A stretch of 64,000 nt of DNA from Laccaria trichodermophora (GCA_018417955.1 JACTVC010000005.1:1364001-1428000), one strand, 5' to 3'. Counted from the stretch's first letter, positions 20,934 through 33,943 are shown. Numbers and translations are program-made. Notes: a model not told the origin generated them from the letters alone.

Positions 20934-22518
20934 ATGTCCACTGAGGAAATCAGAGCGCAGTCTTATGTCGGTTTCGACTCTATCACTCAGCAGATTGAGC
21001 ACAAGCTCTTGAAGCGCGGGTTCCAGTTCAATGTTATCGTTGTCGGTGAGTTGATGTTTGACGGAGTACGGCTTCTCTGTTTTTGGGGTAGGGTGGTCTT
21101 GTACGGTGTGACGTTGCCCTCTTCTTTGCTTGGGTGTTTCCCCCCGTCGTGGAGAGGTATATTGGATGGCCCCACGTACTACGTAAAGTCCAACGGCTGT
21201 TACACGTTTCCGTTCCTGCCCAGCTGCTTCTCTCAATTTCCACAGAACCCTCCTCCTCTTTCGCGTCTGCATCGGAATCAAAGCTAACAATTCACGTTAT
21301 AGGCCAAACGGGGTTGGGCAAGTCGACTCTGATAAACACCATCTTCGCGTCACACCTTATCGACTCTAAGGGGCGCTTCGCTTCTGACGAACCCGTCAGG
21401 CAAACGACGGAGATTCAGGCCGTCTCTCATGGTATGCTGTTTTTCCCGTTTTCTTCTTGGTTTCTATGCCTTCTTTTGCGGTACCGTCACTTGATGTGGG
21501 TGCGTTAGAGAAGACCTGCTTGGCGAGCTTGTTTTCCTACTTTTCTCCGCATTCTAGACTTTAGGATATAGAACTAATTTCCCCATGCAGTCATTGTTGA
21601 GAATGGTGTAAAGCTCCGTCTCAACATCGTTGATACCCCAGGGTACGGTGATCAGATCAACAACGAGGGCTGGTATGGTTTCCATTGCTTTAGTTAGTTT
21701 TCTATCTCATGAAGTTGACCTCACAGCTGGGATCCCATCATTAAGTATATCAAGGACCAACACAGCGCTTATCTCCGCAAAGAACTCACTGCCATGCGTG
21801 ACCGCTACATCCAGGACACACGCATCCACTGCTGCTTGTACTTCATCAATCCCACTGGCCATGCGCTCCGCCCCATTGATGTCATTGTGATGAAGAAGCT
21901 AAGCGAGGTGGTCAATGTCGTACCCGTCATCGCAAAGAGTGATAGCTTGACGTTGGAGGAAAGAGAGAAGTTCAAGTTCAAGGTTGGTTTACTTAGGATT
22001 TTTCGCTCTCTACTTTTTAAAGTACTGATGGTACTTGGTTTCCGTAGATTCGCGAAGAGCTGATCTACAACAACATTCGTTTGTATCCCTTCGATACTGA
22101 CGAGGATGACGAGGAGGAGATTCACTTGAACGAGTCAATTAGGGTAGGGTTTATGCTCTATTTAAGTTCTGCTTGCTCAACTCCGTCACAGCAAATCATT
22201 CCTTTTGCCGTTGTCGGTTCAGAAAACAATGTGATCATCGACGGCAAGTCCGTTCGTGGTCGCAAGAACCGCTGGGGTGTTGTGAACGTCGAGGACGCGA
22301 ACCACTGCGAGTTTGTTCACCTGCGCAACTTCCTTACCAGGTTTGTTGGCTTTTCTCCTGGTTTCATCAACACATGTTAACGGTGATACAGGACACACTT
22401 GCAAGACTTGATCGAGACGACGGCACAGATCCACTACGAGGCGTTCCGGTCGAAGCAGCTTTTAGCTCTCAAGGAAGGTGTGAATCAGCGACCTGCTGGG
22501 GGTGCTTCCCAGCAGTAG
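20934..22518 (+). CDS. CDC10: Cdc10-type septin
   Basis: Seven exons (20934-21045, 21303-21431, 21591-21672, 21727-21982, 22048-22143, 22192-22340, 22392-22518) sum to 951 bases, 316 aa. Septins are GTP-binding proteins that form cortical filaments at septa and branch points. Seen in order: a polybasic-like start VGFDSITQQIEHKLLKRGF, P-loop GQTGLGKST (split by intron 1), G3 DTPGYGDQINN, the septin stretch YIKDQHSAYLRKELTAMRDRYI, G4-type AKSD, and septin unique element SENNVIIDGKSVRGRKNRWG. The protein ends soon after THLQDLIETT..IHYEAFRSKQL, with no coiled coil, as in the Cdc10/SEPT9 group. Confidence 0.93.
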
Positions 22519-23229
22519 ATGGCGAACACGACTTTCTTTCTTGGTGTGGTCCGAAAAATACGATACCCCTAGCGACTGGCTTTATTACCATCTTTCAACT
22601 GCCACACGGATTTTTGGAGCTCCTCACTCTTTGTTATATCGTATTTTCTCTCTTTGATTTTCTTGTCCTTGTCAGATTCCTGGTACTTATACTATGGTTG
22701 CCCCCTGTACCTTGGAATTGTTCCACTCGTTTTCGCCTCATGATAAAATGATTACCTATAACCCGCCTCTGTTTTTGAGGCACGTTGGCAAAATGGTGGT
22801 TTGTCATGAAGATGCGTGTCACACGACATCGGCGTGATGATGCTGAGTCGCTGACGAGGAAGAATGCAAAGAAGCAGACTATCTACAGTTAGCCTTTGCT
22901 CTGAGGGGTAGAGAAGGTATGCTGAAAACGTTTATTCGTTCTACAACTTGCTTGCTCTCTGGCCGAAGTGACGATGAACGCCTCCAAAGTAGGCGCAGCG
23001 ATTATTTGTGTCAGAGTGGATTTGTCATTTTGTGTTTGTGAGCTGCCGAGCCGATCTCGTCAATTAGGTTGCTGCGTCATCTCTCGAACCGTCCGCCCGT
23101 CCTCGTCGTCTCCTTTCCCCTACCCCGTGTAGCAGTAATGCTGGCTTAAGCCTTTACGACGACCCACAATCTCTTTATAACGACAGGCTACGACGACGAT
23201 TACCTCACCGCCGAATCCATTCACCCAAC
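22519..23229. other. Spacer between septin and flippase genes
   Basis: This is the 3' flank of the septin gene and promoter of the flippase. A CTTTATAACGA element lies near 23172, about 50 bp before the start codon. No gene seen. Confidence 0.4.
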
Positions 23230-26200
23230 ATGTCCGCGCCGGCCCACCACAAATCCGCTATCGTCCGCTGGTACGACAAATTTGCCGCGTTCAAGGTCGA
23301 GGATCTTTTCGCGCGAAAAACAGAGCCAGGTCCTCAACGTACCATTTTTGTGAACGAAAACCTCCCCGATGACTATCGTGACCACCGGGGACGGGTGAAA
23401 CGCGAGCATGTATATGCCACAAATCAAGTTATCACCTCAAAGTACACTATCATCACCTTCGTACCCAGGAATTTACTAGAGCAATTTCGACGGGTCGCAA
23501 ACATGTACGCTTGGCTGTCTCAGATTCTCCTAGCGCGCGGGTTTATTGATGGTCATTTGACAGATTCTTCCTCGGAATAGCCATCCTGCAGTTTTTTAAC
23601 ATATTTTCAACCATCTCGCCCGGACTTGTTCTCCTCCCACTTCTTATCGTCTTAGCTATAACTGCTATCAAGGATGGGTACGAGGACGTCAAGAGGCATC
23701 AGTCTGACCGCACCGTTAACCACTCCATGATTCGTGTTCTCGCTGGGGGGAACTGGGTCAATCCCAATGCCATGCAAAAGAAGAGCAAGACGTTTGTCCG
23801 GGGGTTGGTGCCAAGACAGCGCCCCAAAATCAAAAAGGTGTTGACGTCCAATTCGAACGGCGAGGAACTTGCAGGAGTGACAACTGCTGCAACTGCTGTC
23901 TCAGAACATGTCGAGTACGATGATCTAGTGGAAGAGGCTCATATGCTTCCTACCGTCTTTGCCCATGATGGGACGGACCGTCTTCGGCCGCACTGGAAGA
24001 TGACTCCCTGGGAAAACGTGGCTGTCGGTGATTTCGTAAAGATCATGAACAACGAGTCCTTCCCTGCCGACATCCTTATTTGTTCGACGTCTGAGGACGA
24101 GAACGTGGCGTTCATAGAGACCAAAAATCTGGACGGCGAGACCAACCTCAAATCCCGCAACGCAGTCCCAGACCTGACTCATATTCGCAGTGCAGCGGAT
24201 TGTGCGTCCCCGCATAATAAATTCCGGATTGAATGTGACCGGCCTGATGTGAACATGTACAAGCTCAACGCGGCTGTGAAGGTTGGCAAGGAGGTCTTCC
24301 CTGTGGACATGCAAATGGCTTTGCTGAGGGGCACTGTGTTGAGGAATACAGAATGGGTGATTGGCGTGGTTATGTATACCGGTCATGACACCAGGATTGT
24401 GATGAATTCCGGTGTTACTCCGAGTAAGCGAAGCAAAGTGGAGCGGCAAATGAATCCGCAGGTGTACGTTCTTCTTGCCTTTTGATTTGTCGCAATGCTG
24501 ATTGAACATTTAAAGGTTCATCAACTTGATCATTCTGGCTATTATGGCCGTGGTTTGTGGTGTTGTCGATTCCGTTCTTGAGCACCGATATTTTCCAAGG
24601 GGTGCTCCTTGGCTCTATGGTGAAACGCTGTCGGACGACAATCCCTCTATCAACGGACTGATCACATTCGTGTTCGCCTTAATCACGTATGTTCTTAGCT
24701 GAGACGTTTACCAGGGAATTGCGCTCACTCACACTTTCCACAGGTTCCAGAACATCGTTCCCATCTCGCTCTACATATCGATTGAGTTTGTTCGAACGTG
24801 TCAGGCAGCTTTTATCTATTTCGATACCGATATGTATTACGAAAAAACGGGCCAGCCAACAATAGCCAGAACGTGGAATCTGACGGACGACCTTGGCCAG
24901 ATTGAATACATATTCTCGGACAAAACTGGTACACTTACGCAGGTATTTTCATTCTCTGATTCATCCTTTTTCGCATCATGTTCACTTGGCAACATTAGAA
25001 CTTGATGGTCTTTCAAAAGTGCTCCATTGGTGGGAAAATCTATAACGGTAATCCAGAGGAGGAAGAGGAAATAAAAAAAGAACCCCCAGTTTATCCTTCC
25101 GAAAAGGACAGCAAAGACATTCCACTGGTCGACATTCCGTCGTCTTCCGCTGGCTCTTCCACACGGGTGGACAAAACGGGCACCAGGGATTCTGCCGTTC
25201 CGGCCATGAAAAAAGCGTCTAACCAGCCTCTACGCCATTTCCGTGACGGCGAGCTCTCCCGAGACTTGAGGGAGGCTGTTCACGTCGACCCTAACACTCC
25301 GAATGCCGCTCATGCCCGGCAGCTCAATGGATTTTTCACCGTTTTGGCGCTCTGCCATACAGTGTTGACAAACATTGATCCAGTGACGAGGAAGATTGAA
25401 TACAAGGCACAGAGTCCGGACGAAGCTGCGCTGGTAGAGGCGGCTGCAGACATGGGGTTCATTTTTAGGGGGCGAGATAAGGAGGTGTTACTTCTACAAA
25501 CACCGTTTTCTCACATGGGTGTCGGTGAAGAAGAATCTTCTGCGTCTGGGTCCGATATCGACAGAGACAGCCAGCACGGAGATGGGGTGGAACGATACGA
25601 GCTCCTGAACATCTTGGAGTTTACGAGCGCCAGGAAGAGGATGAGCGTCGTTATAAGGAAGCTGGATGATGATGGGAGGATATTTTTGTTGAGCAAGGGC
25701 GCGGATAATGTGATTTTTGAGAGACTGAAGCCGGGGTCTGGGGAGGAGTTGAAGGCGGCCACTGAGAAGCATTTGGACGAGTTCGCCAACCAGGGATTGA
25801 GGACCCTGACGATGGCATATAAGGTCATCGGAGGTGAGTGATGGCCCTTGTTCCATTTTGGCTGATGCCCAGGATTAACGTCATGCTTTTCTACTTCTTC
25901 CAGAGGAGGAATATCGGGATTGGAGCGAACGCTATCATGCAGCCTCAGTATCAATGGAAGATCGCGAGGGGAAAGTTGGACTGTTGTGCGATGAGCTTGA
26001 GCGGGATCTTCGCCTCCTTGGCGCTACAGCCATTGAAGACAAGTTGCAAAATGGCGTTCCTGAAACCATTGCAGACCTTAAGAGGGCAGGTATTAAGATG
26101 TGGGTGGCTACAGGTGACAAACTTGAGACGTCCATCGGTACGATTTTTTTTTTGCGTTTTTCGTTTTCGTAACTGACTTTGGCGAAGCTATTGGTCACAG

Positions 26201-28397
26201 TACAAACCTCATTGCCAGAGACTCCAACATCATCGTGGTCCGCGGAAACCAATCCGGGCGACCTGTCTATGACCAGCTCGTACATGCTGCTGAGGAATTT
26301 TTCCCGGACAGCGGCATATTGGATGGAGAAGTGCCTCTTGCTCGTCCGTCAACTGCAGACTCGACGTATAGTCACCATCCTACGAACGGTGGGCACCTGC
26401 ACAGAACGCAAACGGGCATGTCGTCAATTGTTGGAGCTAACAACGGAGAACGACCTGGTGGATTTGTATTGGTCATTGATGGGGCGGCGTTGGACCTTGT
26501 ATGTGGTTATGAAACCATTTCTTTTTTCCTGCCTAACACCTTGCTTGTTAGGTTTTCGATGATGAGAGCAGTAAAAACCTCCTTCTCAGACTCGCCATGT
26601 TGTGCGAGAGTGTCATCTGTTGCCGTGTATCGCCGTTGCAGAAGGCTCTGATTGTGCTGCTGGTGAAGGATGGAATCGGAGCGATGACTCTTGCCATTGG
26701 AGACGGTGCCAACGATGTTAGCATGATCCAAGTTCGTTTCATCTTTTTTCCGTTGTTTGTTGAAGTGGGCTGATGGGTATTCTGTAGGCTGCTGATGTGG
26801 GCGTTGGCATCTCAGGTGAAGAAGGTCTACAAGCCGTCAACTCGTCAGATTATGCGATTGCTCAGGTGAGTCCATTTGGACAAAATGCCAGTGCTCCACA
26901 GATGGCTTACTTTGGGTTGGTGACAGTTCCGTTTCCTAAAACGATTGATCCTGGTCCATGGTCATTGGTCATATGCACGAAACGGGAACATGTAGGTTTA
27001 TTTTTATACTCCGTCATTCTCGGACGCTTAATTCAATCCAACAGGATCTACAATTTTTTCTACAAGAATATAGTTTGCATCGGTGTATTATGGTGGTTTC
27101 AAATCTATTGTTTCTGGAGTTCCGCTTAGTATGTTGACTTCCCTTTCTGTTTGAAAGCCGAGCGGGCGCTGATTTATTGTTCTGAAGTGTATTCGAATAT
27201 ACCTACCTCCTATTCTGGAACTCATTCTGGACGATTGCGCCTGTCATTGGTATTGGCTTGTTTGATCGGGTAGCTGGTATGTCGTCCTCTCTTTTTGCAT
27301 TGTTTCTCCATCCTGACCCTTTTAAGATGATCATGTCTTAATGGCCTTGCCTGAACTTTACTGGTATGGACGTGAGGGGAAGTGGTTTGGGATTCGGGAC
27401 TTCGCGATCTACATGTTCGACGGGGTCGTGCAGGTTAGTGCAAGTCATTGCATTGTTCAGGATTATAGCTTACAAGCGGCTTAGTCTGCTATCATCTTCT
27501 TCCTCATTCTCTATACGTATTTCAGTACGTCTAGCCGTACTACTGGCTGGGGAGTCAGCACATACGAATTCTCAACGGTACGCCCTTTGCGAATCGTTTC
27601 ATTGCTTGTTCTCAACACGTTTTCTAGACTATGGCATTTGCTGCTGTATTTACCGCAAACTTTTTCAACGGTCTCAACACGAACGTCTGGACTGCCTGGG
27701 TGTTCTTCGCCGTGTTTATTGGAGACTTCTTGATATTGGTGTACACCGTCAGTCCTCTTTTTTTCTTCTTAATTTAGTGCCCTTTCTGATATCCCACTAG
27801 GCGGTCTACAATACTATCTCACCTGGATGGATCGTTACTTTCGTGTTCGGCAACAATCACTTTTTGTTCCCATCAGCATATTTCTGGCTCTCCCTTCCAC
27901 TCACGATCCTCCTCGCCCTCCTGCCACGATATCTCTGGAAAGCCTGGAAGTTCGGTTTCCACCCGGACGACATGGACACCGTTCGTTACATTCACAAGAT
28001 GGACCCCACACGAGATTTATCGCAGGACCAAAATGGATTCGGTCTGGCTGCTTTGAAACGTCCGGCCTCCGTTGCATCCTACCCAGTATCACGCCCTGAA
28101 AGTGTCGCGTCGTTTGCTCCTGGACCTTCTACTGATGTACGGTCCGCAAGTCGAACTGATATGTCGACTGGCATGCGTTCTGTAGTACATCGAGGTTTCG
28201 ACTTCTCTACGGAGGAAAACGGGGTGGCGATGAAGAGGATGCAAACCAACCTTTCTGAACGGAGACAGAGTAGCCGAAGCCTGGCTTCCGAACCTAATAC
28301 ATCGCCGAGGAGAAGAAAAGACACATTAAGCCATGTGTTCACCGTCCGCCGCAAATTCTTACGACGAAAAGTCAATTCAAAGGACTCGCCTGATTAA
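23230..28397 (+). CDS. P4-type ATPase phospholipid flippase, Dnf1/Dnf2-like
   Basis: Sixteen exons starting at 23230, 23564, 24516, 24744, 24999, 25904, 26188, 26552, 26788, 26927, 27045, 27188, 27327, 27485, 27628 and 27801 sum to 4338 bases, 1445 aa. It flips lipids from the outer to the inner leaflet of plasma or Golgi membranes. Marks: cytosolic start [15 protein letters not shown] and [20 protein letters not shown]; actuator region with [14 protein letters not shown]; the P4-specific PISL in M4 ([12 protein letters not shown]); phosphorylation motif DKTGT at ~508; [23 protein letters not shown]; and hinge [20 protein letters not shown]. Multiple C-terminal membrane helices precede a ~150-residue basic, Ser/Thr-rich tail. 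The N-terminal pattern favours the Dnf1/2 over the Drs2 group. Confidence 0.93.
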
Positions 28398-30240
28398 TCT
28401 AATAGAGGGTTTGGACATTTATTAAAACTCCTACCCTATTTTCGTTCACATCACCCCTCCCATCCATATTCTGGTTTTCGCACTTCAGGGTGCGCCCGCT
28501 CTCCCAGCCTGCTATCTAACTTGCATTTTCAAACCCCCATCATGTGTATTGTCATGTATTCTGTATCCATCACCATCTTCCGTTCGTTTTGCGTTTTACG
28601 CATAGATCACCTCTATTCGGTTATGACTTTCATGTCCTAATACATTAGTATGACAGCGTCTATTCTTTAAAGTTGAGCCTGGTTGGACGACCGCTGCGGG
28701 AATCTAAATTTAGAAGAAGCAGGCACTCGTTCGTATGCAATGTGATCATGTCACCAAGTACTAAAAGACGTGCCACTCCCAGGCAACGTGTTCCACACCA
28801 CTCCTCAACACGAACGCTATGGGTATCCTCGCTGTTATCCGCGAAAATCTCCCACCGAAATCTACGTTCAAGGTCGACGACGTACCAAACCTTGAAGGCA
28901 AAGTGATCATCATTACTGGGGCGAACGCAGGTGAGAAAGTGTTTATATCGATCCGTAATGTAAACTGATTTTCTTTGAAGGGGTTGGAAAGGAGACAGCC
29001 AAGGCAAGTTTATCCTCGACATGACGCAGTGCTGGCTAAACTTTGCCGTTCTTAGGTTCTTGTTGCGCGTAATGCAAAGGTTTACATCGCGGGACGGAGC
29101 CAGGAGAGAGTTGAGCAAGCCATTAAGGACATCAAGGCGGAAACTGGGAAAGAGGCGTTGTTTCTGAAGTTGGACCTTGCGGACCTGACCTCTGTCAAGG
29201 CGGCAGCTGAGGAATTTCAGAGGTGAGGACTGGTTTATCCTTAACCCTGTGCTTGACAATTGAATACCGCGTGGTATTAGGAAAGAGACGCGACTTGACG
29301 TTCTTTATAACAATGCTGGTGTTTTGGGGCCTCCCATTGCTGATGTGACAGCTCAAGGCTACGATCTTCAGTTCGGTACTAATACCCTTGGTAGGTCTCG
29401 GAGACCATATGACATTTGCGTTGGAGTTACTGAGCGCTTTGTAGGACATTTCTACTTAACGAAGCTTCTGCTCCCTACTCTCCTGTCAAGTGCGAAGACC
29501 AGTCCTGATGGGAAGGTTCGGGTCATCAACGTCAGCTCTGCCGCTCATCACTGGCACCGCGGTCCCATCGATTTCAACATCCTGAAAGATTGTCCTGCAA
29601 GGAAAAAGAAGTCTGGCTTGATGCTGTACGGTCAGAGTAAACTCGTTTGTCTCTTCACATTTTTTTCTCTTGGTGCGGGTGTTGTTGAAGTAGTCTTTCT
29701 TTGTTCAGGGTAACATCTTATTTTCGAATGAGTTATTTCGCCGATACGCCGATGAGGGGATAATCTCAACGTCGATACATCCAGGAAACTTACGTTCGGA
29801 TTTATACCGCCATATGTCGAGAATCGAGAATTTCGTTGTTGTAAAGATTTCGACATCATTTTCCCTATGGTTCCTTTGCTGAATGTGGTTTATAGAATCT
29901 AATTTTGTATCCCTCAGCCATGGGGGCGCTGACGCTGCTCTGGGCTGGCACGACTGACGAAGGATTGACTCTGGGTGGCAAGGTAGTACAGTCTTTGTTC
30001 AATGTGCCGTCTACTCGAGGGACTTATGCTTTTTGTTTGCAGTATCTCATTCCCTGGGCACGGGTGGGTACCCCAAACGCTTCTGCACAAGACCCGAAAT
30101 TTGCCGAGGAATTATGGGCGTGGATGGAGGAACAGGTGCAAAACATCTAATTTGATTTACATTCCTCCGTGAGTTATTGGGCTTTCTCGGGTTTCATTGT
30201 GAACTTCGGTTCTGATTCGTTGATTTGCACCCACCAACCC
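28386..30240. repeat. Tandem duplication unit 1: flippase 3' end plus SDR gene
   Basis: From TCGCCTGATTAAT (the flippase stop codon region) through the SDR gene and ~90 bases of its 3' flank, the sequence is repeated at 30953-32925. Both the 3' UTR-like part and all SDR introns align by eye. Confidence 0.8.
28819..30150 (+). CDS. Short-chain dehydrogenase/reductase, copy 1 (312 aa)
   Basis: Eight exons (28819-28930, 28981-29003, 29056-29222, 29281-29390, 29445-29644, 29709-29840, 29896-29982, 30043-30150) sum to 939 bases. Intron 2 is GC-AG (AAG/GCAAGT). It is a classical NAD(P)-dependent SDR of the retinol-dehydrogenase/WW-oxidoreductase-like type: cofactor loop [13 protein letters not shown] near residue 35, dinucleotide-binding AGRS, NNAGV, SSAAHH for the catalytic Ser, and YGQSK for the catalytic Tyr-Lys. 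Later [14 protein letters not shown] and YLIPWARVG match related fungal enzymes. Substrate unknown. All active-site residues are intact. It follows the flippase by ~420 bp on the same strand. Confidence 0.87.
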
Positions 30241-30952
30241 AGTTGTCACCTGTGGGTACCTACAGGCTAATAACGATGGCGCAACTGCATGCTGCCGTAT
30301 CTGCAGTCCCCGTTAACTATTTAAGGATACACTAGGAGGTGGTTGCTAACCAATTATTTTGTTGAAATTCCTCCATGTGCGACGGGCCTCTCAAAACGTC
30401 TGCGTCAGCTACAAGACCTCAAACTAGGCGTCCCTCACGCTCTACACCACCCTCCGCATGGGCTGGCCGCGGCTCGTGTTACAAAGTTGTGGCCATGAAA
30501 CGGGTCAGTAATAGGAGACAAGGGAAGGTAACTGCAGGGGAGGTCAGTACAGAGGCTAGATTGTTATCATCCGTCGTTGACCTAAGGGAAGGTAAGTGAA
30601 AGGGGTTCGTTCGTGAGTCTCGACATTGCACTTGATGTTGCGGTAGCGTCGGAATTTGGTCGGAATGATCCTCCCAATGAGCGGAACTTTGAGAAGGTCA
30701 ATACCTATGTTTTTCATCCTACGGGACTCGTTAGCTACCGCATTTACTAGGTAATGAAGATAGACTTATTGAAACATGAAGAGTTCGGAAAAGGCAGGGC
30801 CCTCTCAAACGACCACGCTCTTTGCTTGTGAGCACTCTTTCGAGCCATCGACATTACGAACAGAGTCGAAGAGTCAGCCTCCTACCACGGTTCATCAATA
30901 ACATCCCAGCGCTATCGGAACCTTCCACCAGGACAGGCGACCATCATTGCGT
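30241..30952. other. Unique spacer between the two SDR duplication units
   Basis: About 700 bp present once only. Short ORFs (74 codons or less) without recognisable domains. It may be an insertion between the duplicated units. Confidence 0.45.
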
Positions 30953-31208
30953 TCGCCTGATTAATCCAATAGAGGGTTTGGACATCTATCAACCCTGTTT
31001 TCGTTCACATCTTCCCCTCCTACCCACATTCTGGTCTTCGCGCTGAACTTCAGAGTGCGCCTACTGTCCCCGCCTGTTATATATATCTAACTTGCATCTT
31101 CAAGATGCCCATCATGCCATGTATTCTATTCGGTTATTATGTCCTAATACATAGCATGACAGCCACCATTCTTTGTTACAATTGTCATCCGTCTACATCT
31201 ACAAAAGA

Positions 31209-31243
31209 TTGAGGTCGGCTTCAAAAGCAAAAGCCGACCTCAA
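31209..31243. repeat. Perfect 13-bp inverted repeat with 9-nt loop
   Basis: TTGAGGTCGGCTT is followed after 9 bases by its exact reverse complement. It lies in sequence absent from the equivalent place in duplication unit 1, so it arrived after, or was lost in, one copy. The stem is GC-containing and could fold in DNA or RNA. Confidence 0.8.
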
Positions 31244-31468
31244 CGGAGGTTTATACTCTCATTCTATTTCACGCTGCATGTCATGCAGCCCTATTGAAAT
31301 TTCGGCAAGCTGGTATCAACACGTCACACTGTGTGCCGAATTCAATGAAACATCTGATACTTACATATGTAGTACATAAGGTTCGTATGCAATGTCATCA
31401 TCAAGTAAAAGACGTACGTTTTGCACACTGAATTTCCTACTGCTCGACCTTCTCGAACCACGTACGCC

Positions 31469-32820
31469 ATGGGGTCCATCCTCGCTATTATCCGCGAAAA
31501 CCTCGCACCGAAACCTACGTTCAAGGTCGACGACGTACCAGACCTAGAAGGCAAGGTGATCATTGTTACTGGGGCGAACGCGGGTGAGAAACTGTTTATG
31601 TCTATTTCAATGTAGGCTGATTCTAAATGGTTCTTGAAGGGGTTGGAAAAGAGACAGCCAAGGCGAGTTTTTCATACTCGACATGACGTAGTGCTGGCTA
31701 AACGTTAAACGTCAAACTTTGACGTTTGTAGGTGCTTGTTGCGCGCAATGCAAAGGTTTACATTGCGGGACGGAGCCAGGAAAGGGTTGAGCAAGCCATT
31801 AAGGACATCAAGGCGGAAACTGGGAAAGAAGCGCTGTTTTTGAAATTGGACCTCGCGGACTTGATCTCTGTCAAGGCGGCAGCTGAGGAATTCCTGAGGT
31901 GGGGACTGGTTTATCCTTAACTCTGTGCTGTGCTTGACAATTGGATACCGCGTGGTATTAGGAAAGAATCGCGACTTGACGTTCTGTATAACAATGCTGG
32001 TGTTATGGCGCCTCCCGTTGCTGATGTGACAGCTCAAGACTATGATCTCCAGTTCGGTACTAATACCCTTGGTAGGTCTCGGAGACCATATGACATTTGT
32101 GTGGGGATTAATGAGCGCGTTGTAGGACATTTCTACTTTACGAAGCTCCTTCTCCCTACTCTCCTGTCAACTGCGAAGACCAGTCCTGATGGGAAGGTTC
32201 GGGTCATCAACGTCAGCTCTGCCGCTCATCACTACGGTTCCATCGATTTCAACACATTGAAGGACGGCCCTGCGAGGAAAAAGAAGTTTAGCTTGACGCT
32301 GTACGGTCAGAGTAAACTCGTTTGTCTCTTCGCATTTTTTCCTCTTGAGGCACGGTGTCGACGTTGTCTTTCTTTGTTCAGGGTAACATCTTATTTTCGA
32401 ATGAGTTGTTCCGCCGATACGCCGATGAGGGGATTATCTCAACGTCGATCCATCCAGGAAGCCTGCGTTCGGATTTATACCGCCATATGTCGAGAATTGA
32501 GAATTTCGTTATTGTAAGCATAACAATATCGTCTTCCCCATGGTTTTGCTGAATGTGGCTTATAGAATCTCTTTTTGTCTCCCTCAGCCATGGGGGCGTT
32601 GACGCTGCTTTGGGCTGGCACGACTGACGAAGGATTGACTCTGGGTGGCAAGGTAATATCGTCTTTGCTCAATGTGCCGTCTACTCGAGGGGCTTACGCT
32701 TTTTATTTGCAGTATCTCATTCCTTGGGCACGAGTGGGTACCCCAAATGCTTTTGCACAAGACCCAAAACTTGCCGAGGAATTATGGACGTGGATGGAAG
32801 AACAGGTACAAAACATTTAA
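31469..32820 (+). CDS. Short-chain dehydrogenase/reductase, copy 2 (311 aa)
   Basis: The eight exons match copy 1 (31469-31583, 31640-31662, 31732-31898, 31962-32071, 32126-32319, 32382-32513, 32566-32652, 32713-32820) and sum to 936 bases. Intron 2 is again GC-AG (AAG/GCGAGT). Active-site parts [24 protein letters not shown] and YGQSK are intact. Differences from copy 1 are one extra N-terminal residue and a two-residue deletion after SSAAHH. Introns have diverged more than exons, so both copies appear to be under selection. Substrate unknown. Confidence 0.87.
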
Positions 32821-33025
32821 TTTAAGATCTTTCGTTTTCGTTCCATCGTGATTGTTGGGCTTCCGAGGGTTTCATTGCAATGTAACTTTGGTTTTAATTT
32901 GTTGATTTGCACCACCATCCATCGAGCTACATACAAATGACTTGTCACGACTTGATTAGAAATGTTGAACTGTGCGCAAAGACGGTCTCGGATTTCTCTA
33001 CTGTGCACCGCAACATTCAACAACG

Positions 33026-33943
33026 ATGATGACTTGGCCTGACAAGATCATTCTAATGCTTCTTTTTTTCTTGTACTTCATCGGCTTGAGCCCTTATAAA
33101 TTTTGTGGTTGCAAGTACGAGACGCTCTGTGGGCGATGCCGCCCTTTCAATCCTCCTGATTTGGACAAGTGTCCTCGATTCCAAGGCCTTCTCAAACAAG
33201 TCTTGGACCACCTTGCTTCATCGGACTCCACCGTTTTGCTGTATTGTTCAGTCTTTGAAAAGTTTGTTGAATATCGAAGGCTCGGCGATAATAACTATGA
33301 CTCTTCCATCCCCCCCATCCGAGACATCCTTGTCAATGCGCCAAAATTCAAACCGCTTTCCATGAATTGGACAAATGACCTCTATAGTTCTTACTGGGGA
33401 ATGGTTTCAACGGCCGGGAAAGCGGTCCCTGAAATCCAGATCAATGGCAATCTTATCCGTGCCTTTGAGGAGGTGCCCGAGGTATACAAGTTATTTGACA
33501 CCTAGCAAAGCTCACATTTGTCAGGACTCACCACTGTTCACGATTTTTGCTTTCATCGTGGCGGTCACTATTCTCAAGGAGCTGTGTGAATACACCATCA
33601 AATTAATTGTTGGCCCAAAGATCAGACCATGCTTTCGAATCCTCCATGAATGGTCAGGACGCACCTGGGAAGATATTGTTTTCGACCGTGGACATGTCTC
33701 CGTCATGTGGCTGAAGGAAAACGTTGGACTCATGAATAACATTCTTGGAGTAGCACTCCAACGAAAGAAGGGACGGGGGCTTCAAGTTCCACGCGAGGAC
33801 TATCAAAAGGAGCTGTGTGCGTAAGGGTTTTCCCAAAACGATACCATTCTTATTAACCTTGTTACAAATTCTTCAGCAACCGACGTATGTTCATCGTTCT
33901 TGGCTTCAATTCAGTCAACCAATCTGGAAGCCATAAAGTTTAA
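33026..33943 (+). CDS. Unrecognised protein with two hydrophobic segments (272 aa)
   Basis: Exons 33026-33481, 33525-33820 and 33877-33943 sum to 819 bases. The first ATG of an ATGATG pair is used; upstream in-frame codons lack an ATG. An N-terminal hydrophobic helix (KIILMLLFFLYFIGL) may be a signal anchor. It is followed by a Cys cluster (FCGCKYETLCGRC), a middle domain, and a second hydrophobic stretch (LFTIFAFIVAVTIL) right after intron 1. The remainder contains TWEDIVFDRGHVSVMWLKENVG. I do not recognise the family. The last exon and stop are less certain. Confidence 0.5.

Larger units (their letters stand above)
30953..32925. repeat. Tandem duplication unit 2: relic flippase 3' end plus SDR gene
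   Basis: It begins with GTTCGCCTGATTAATCCAATAGAGGG, matching the flippase stop codon and 3' UTR at 28384, although no flippase coding sequence precedes it here. It is similar throughout, except for a ~200-bp insertion (about 31185-31380) that carries a hairpin. Confidence 0.8.
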
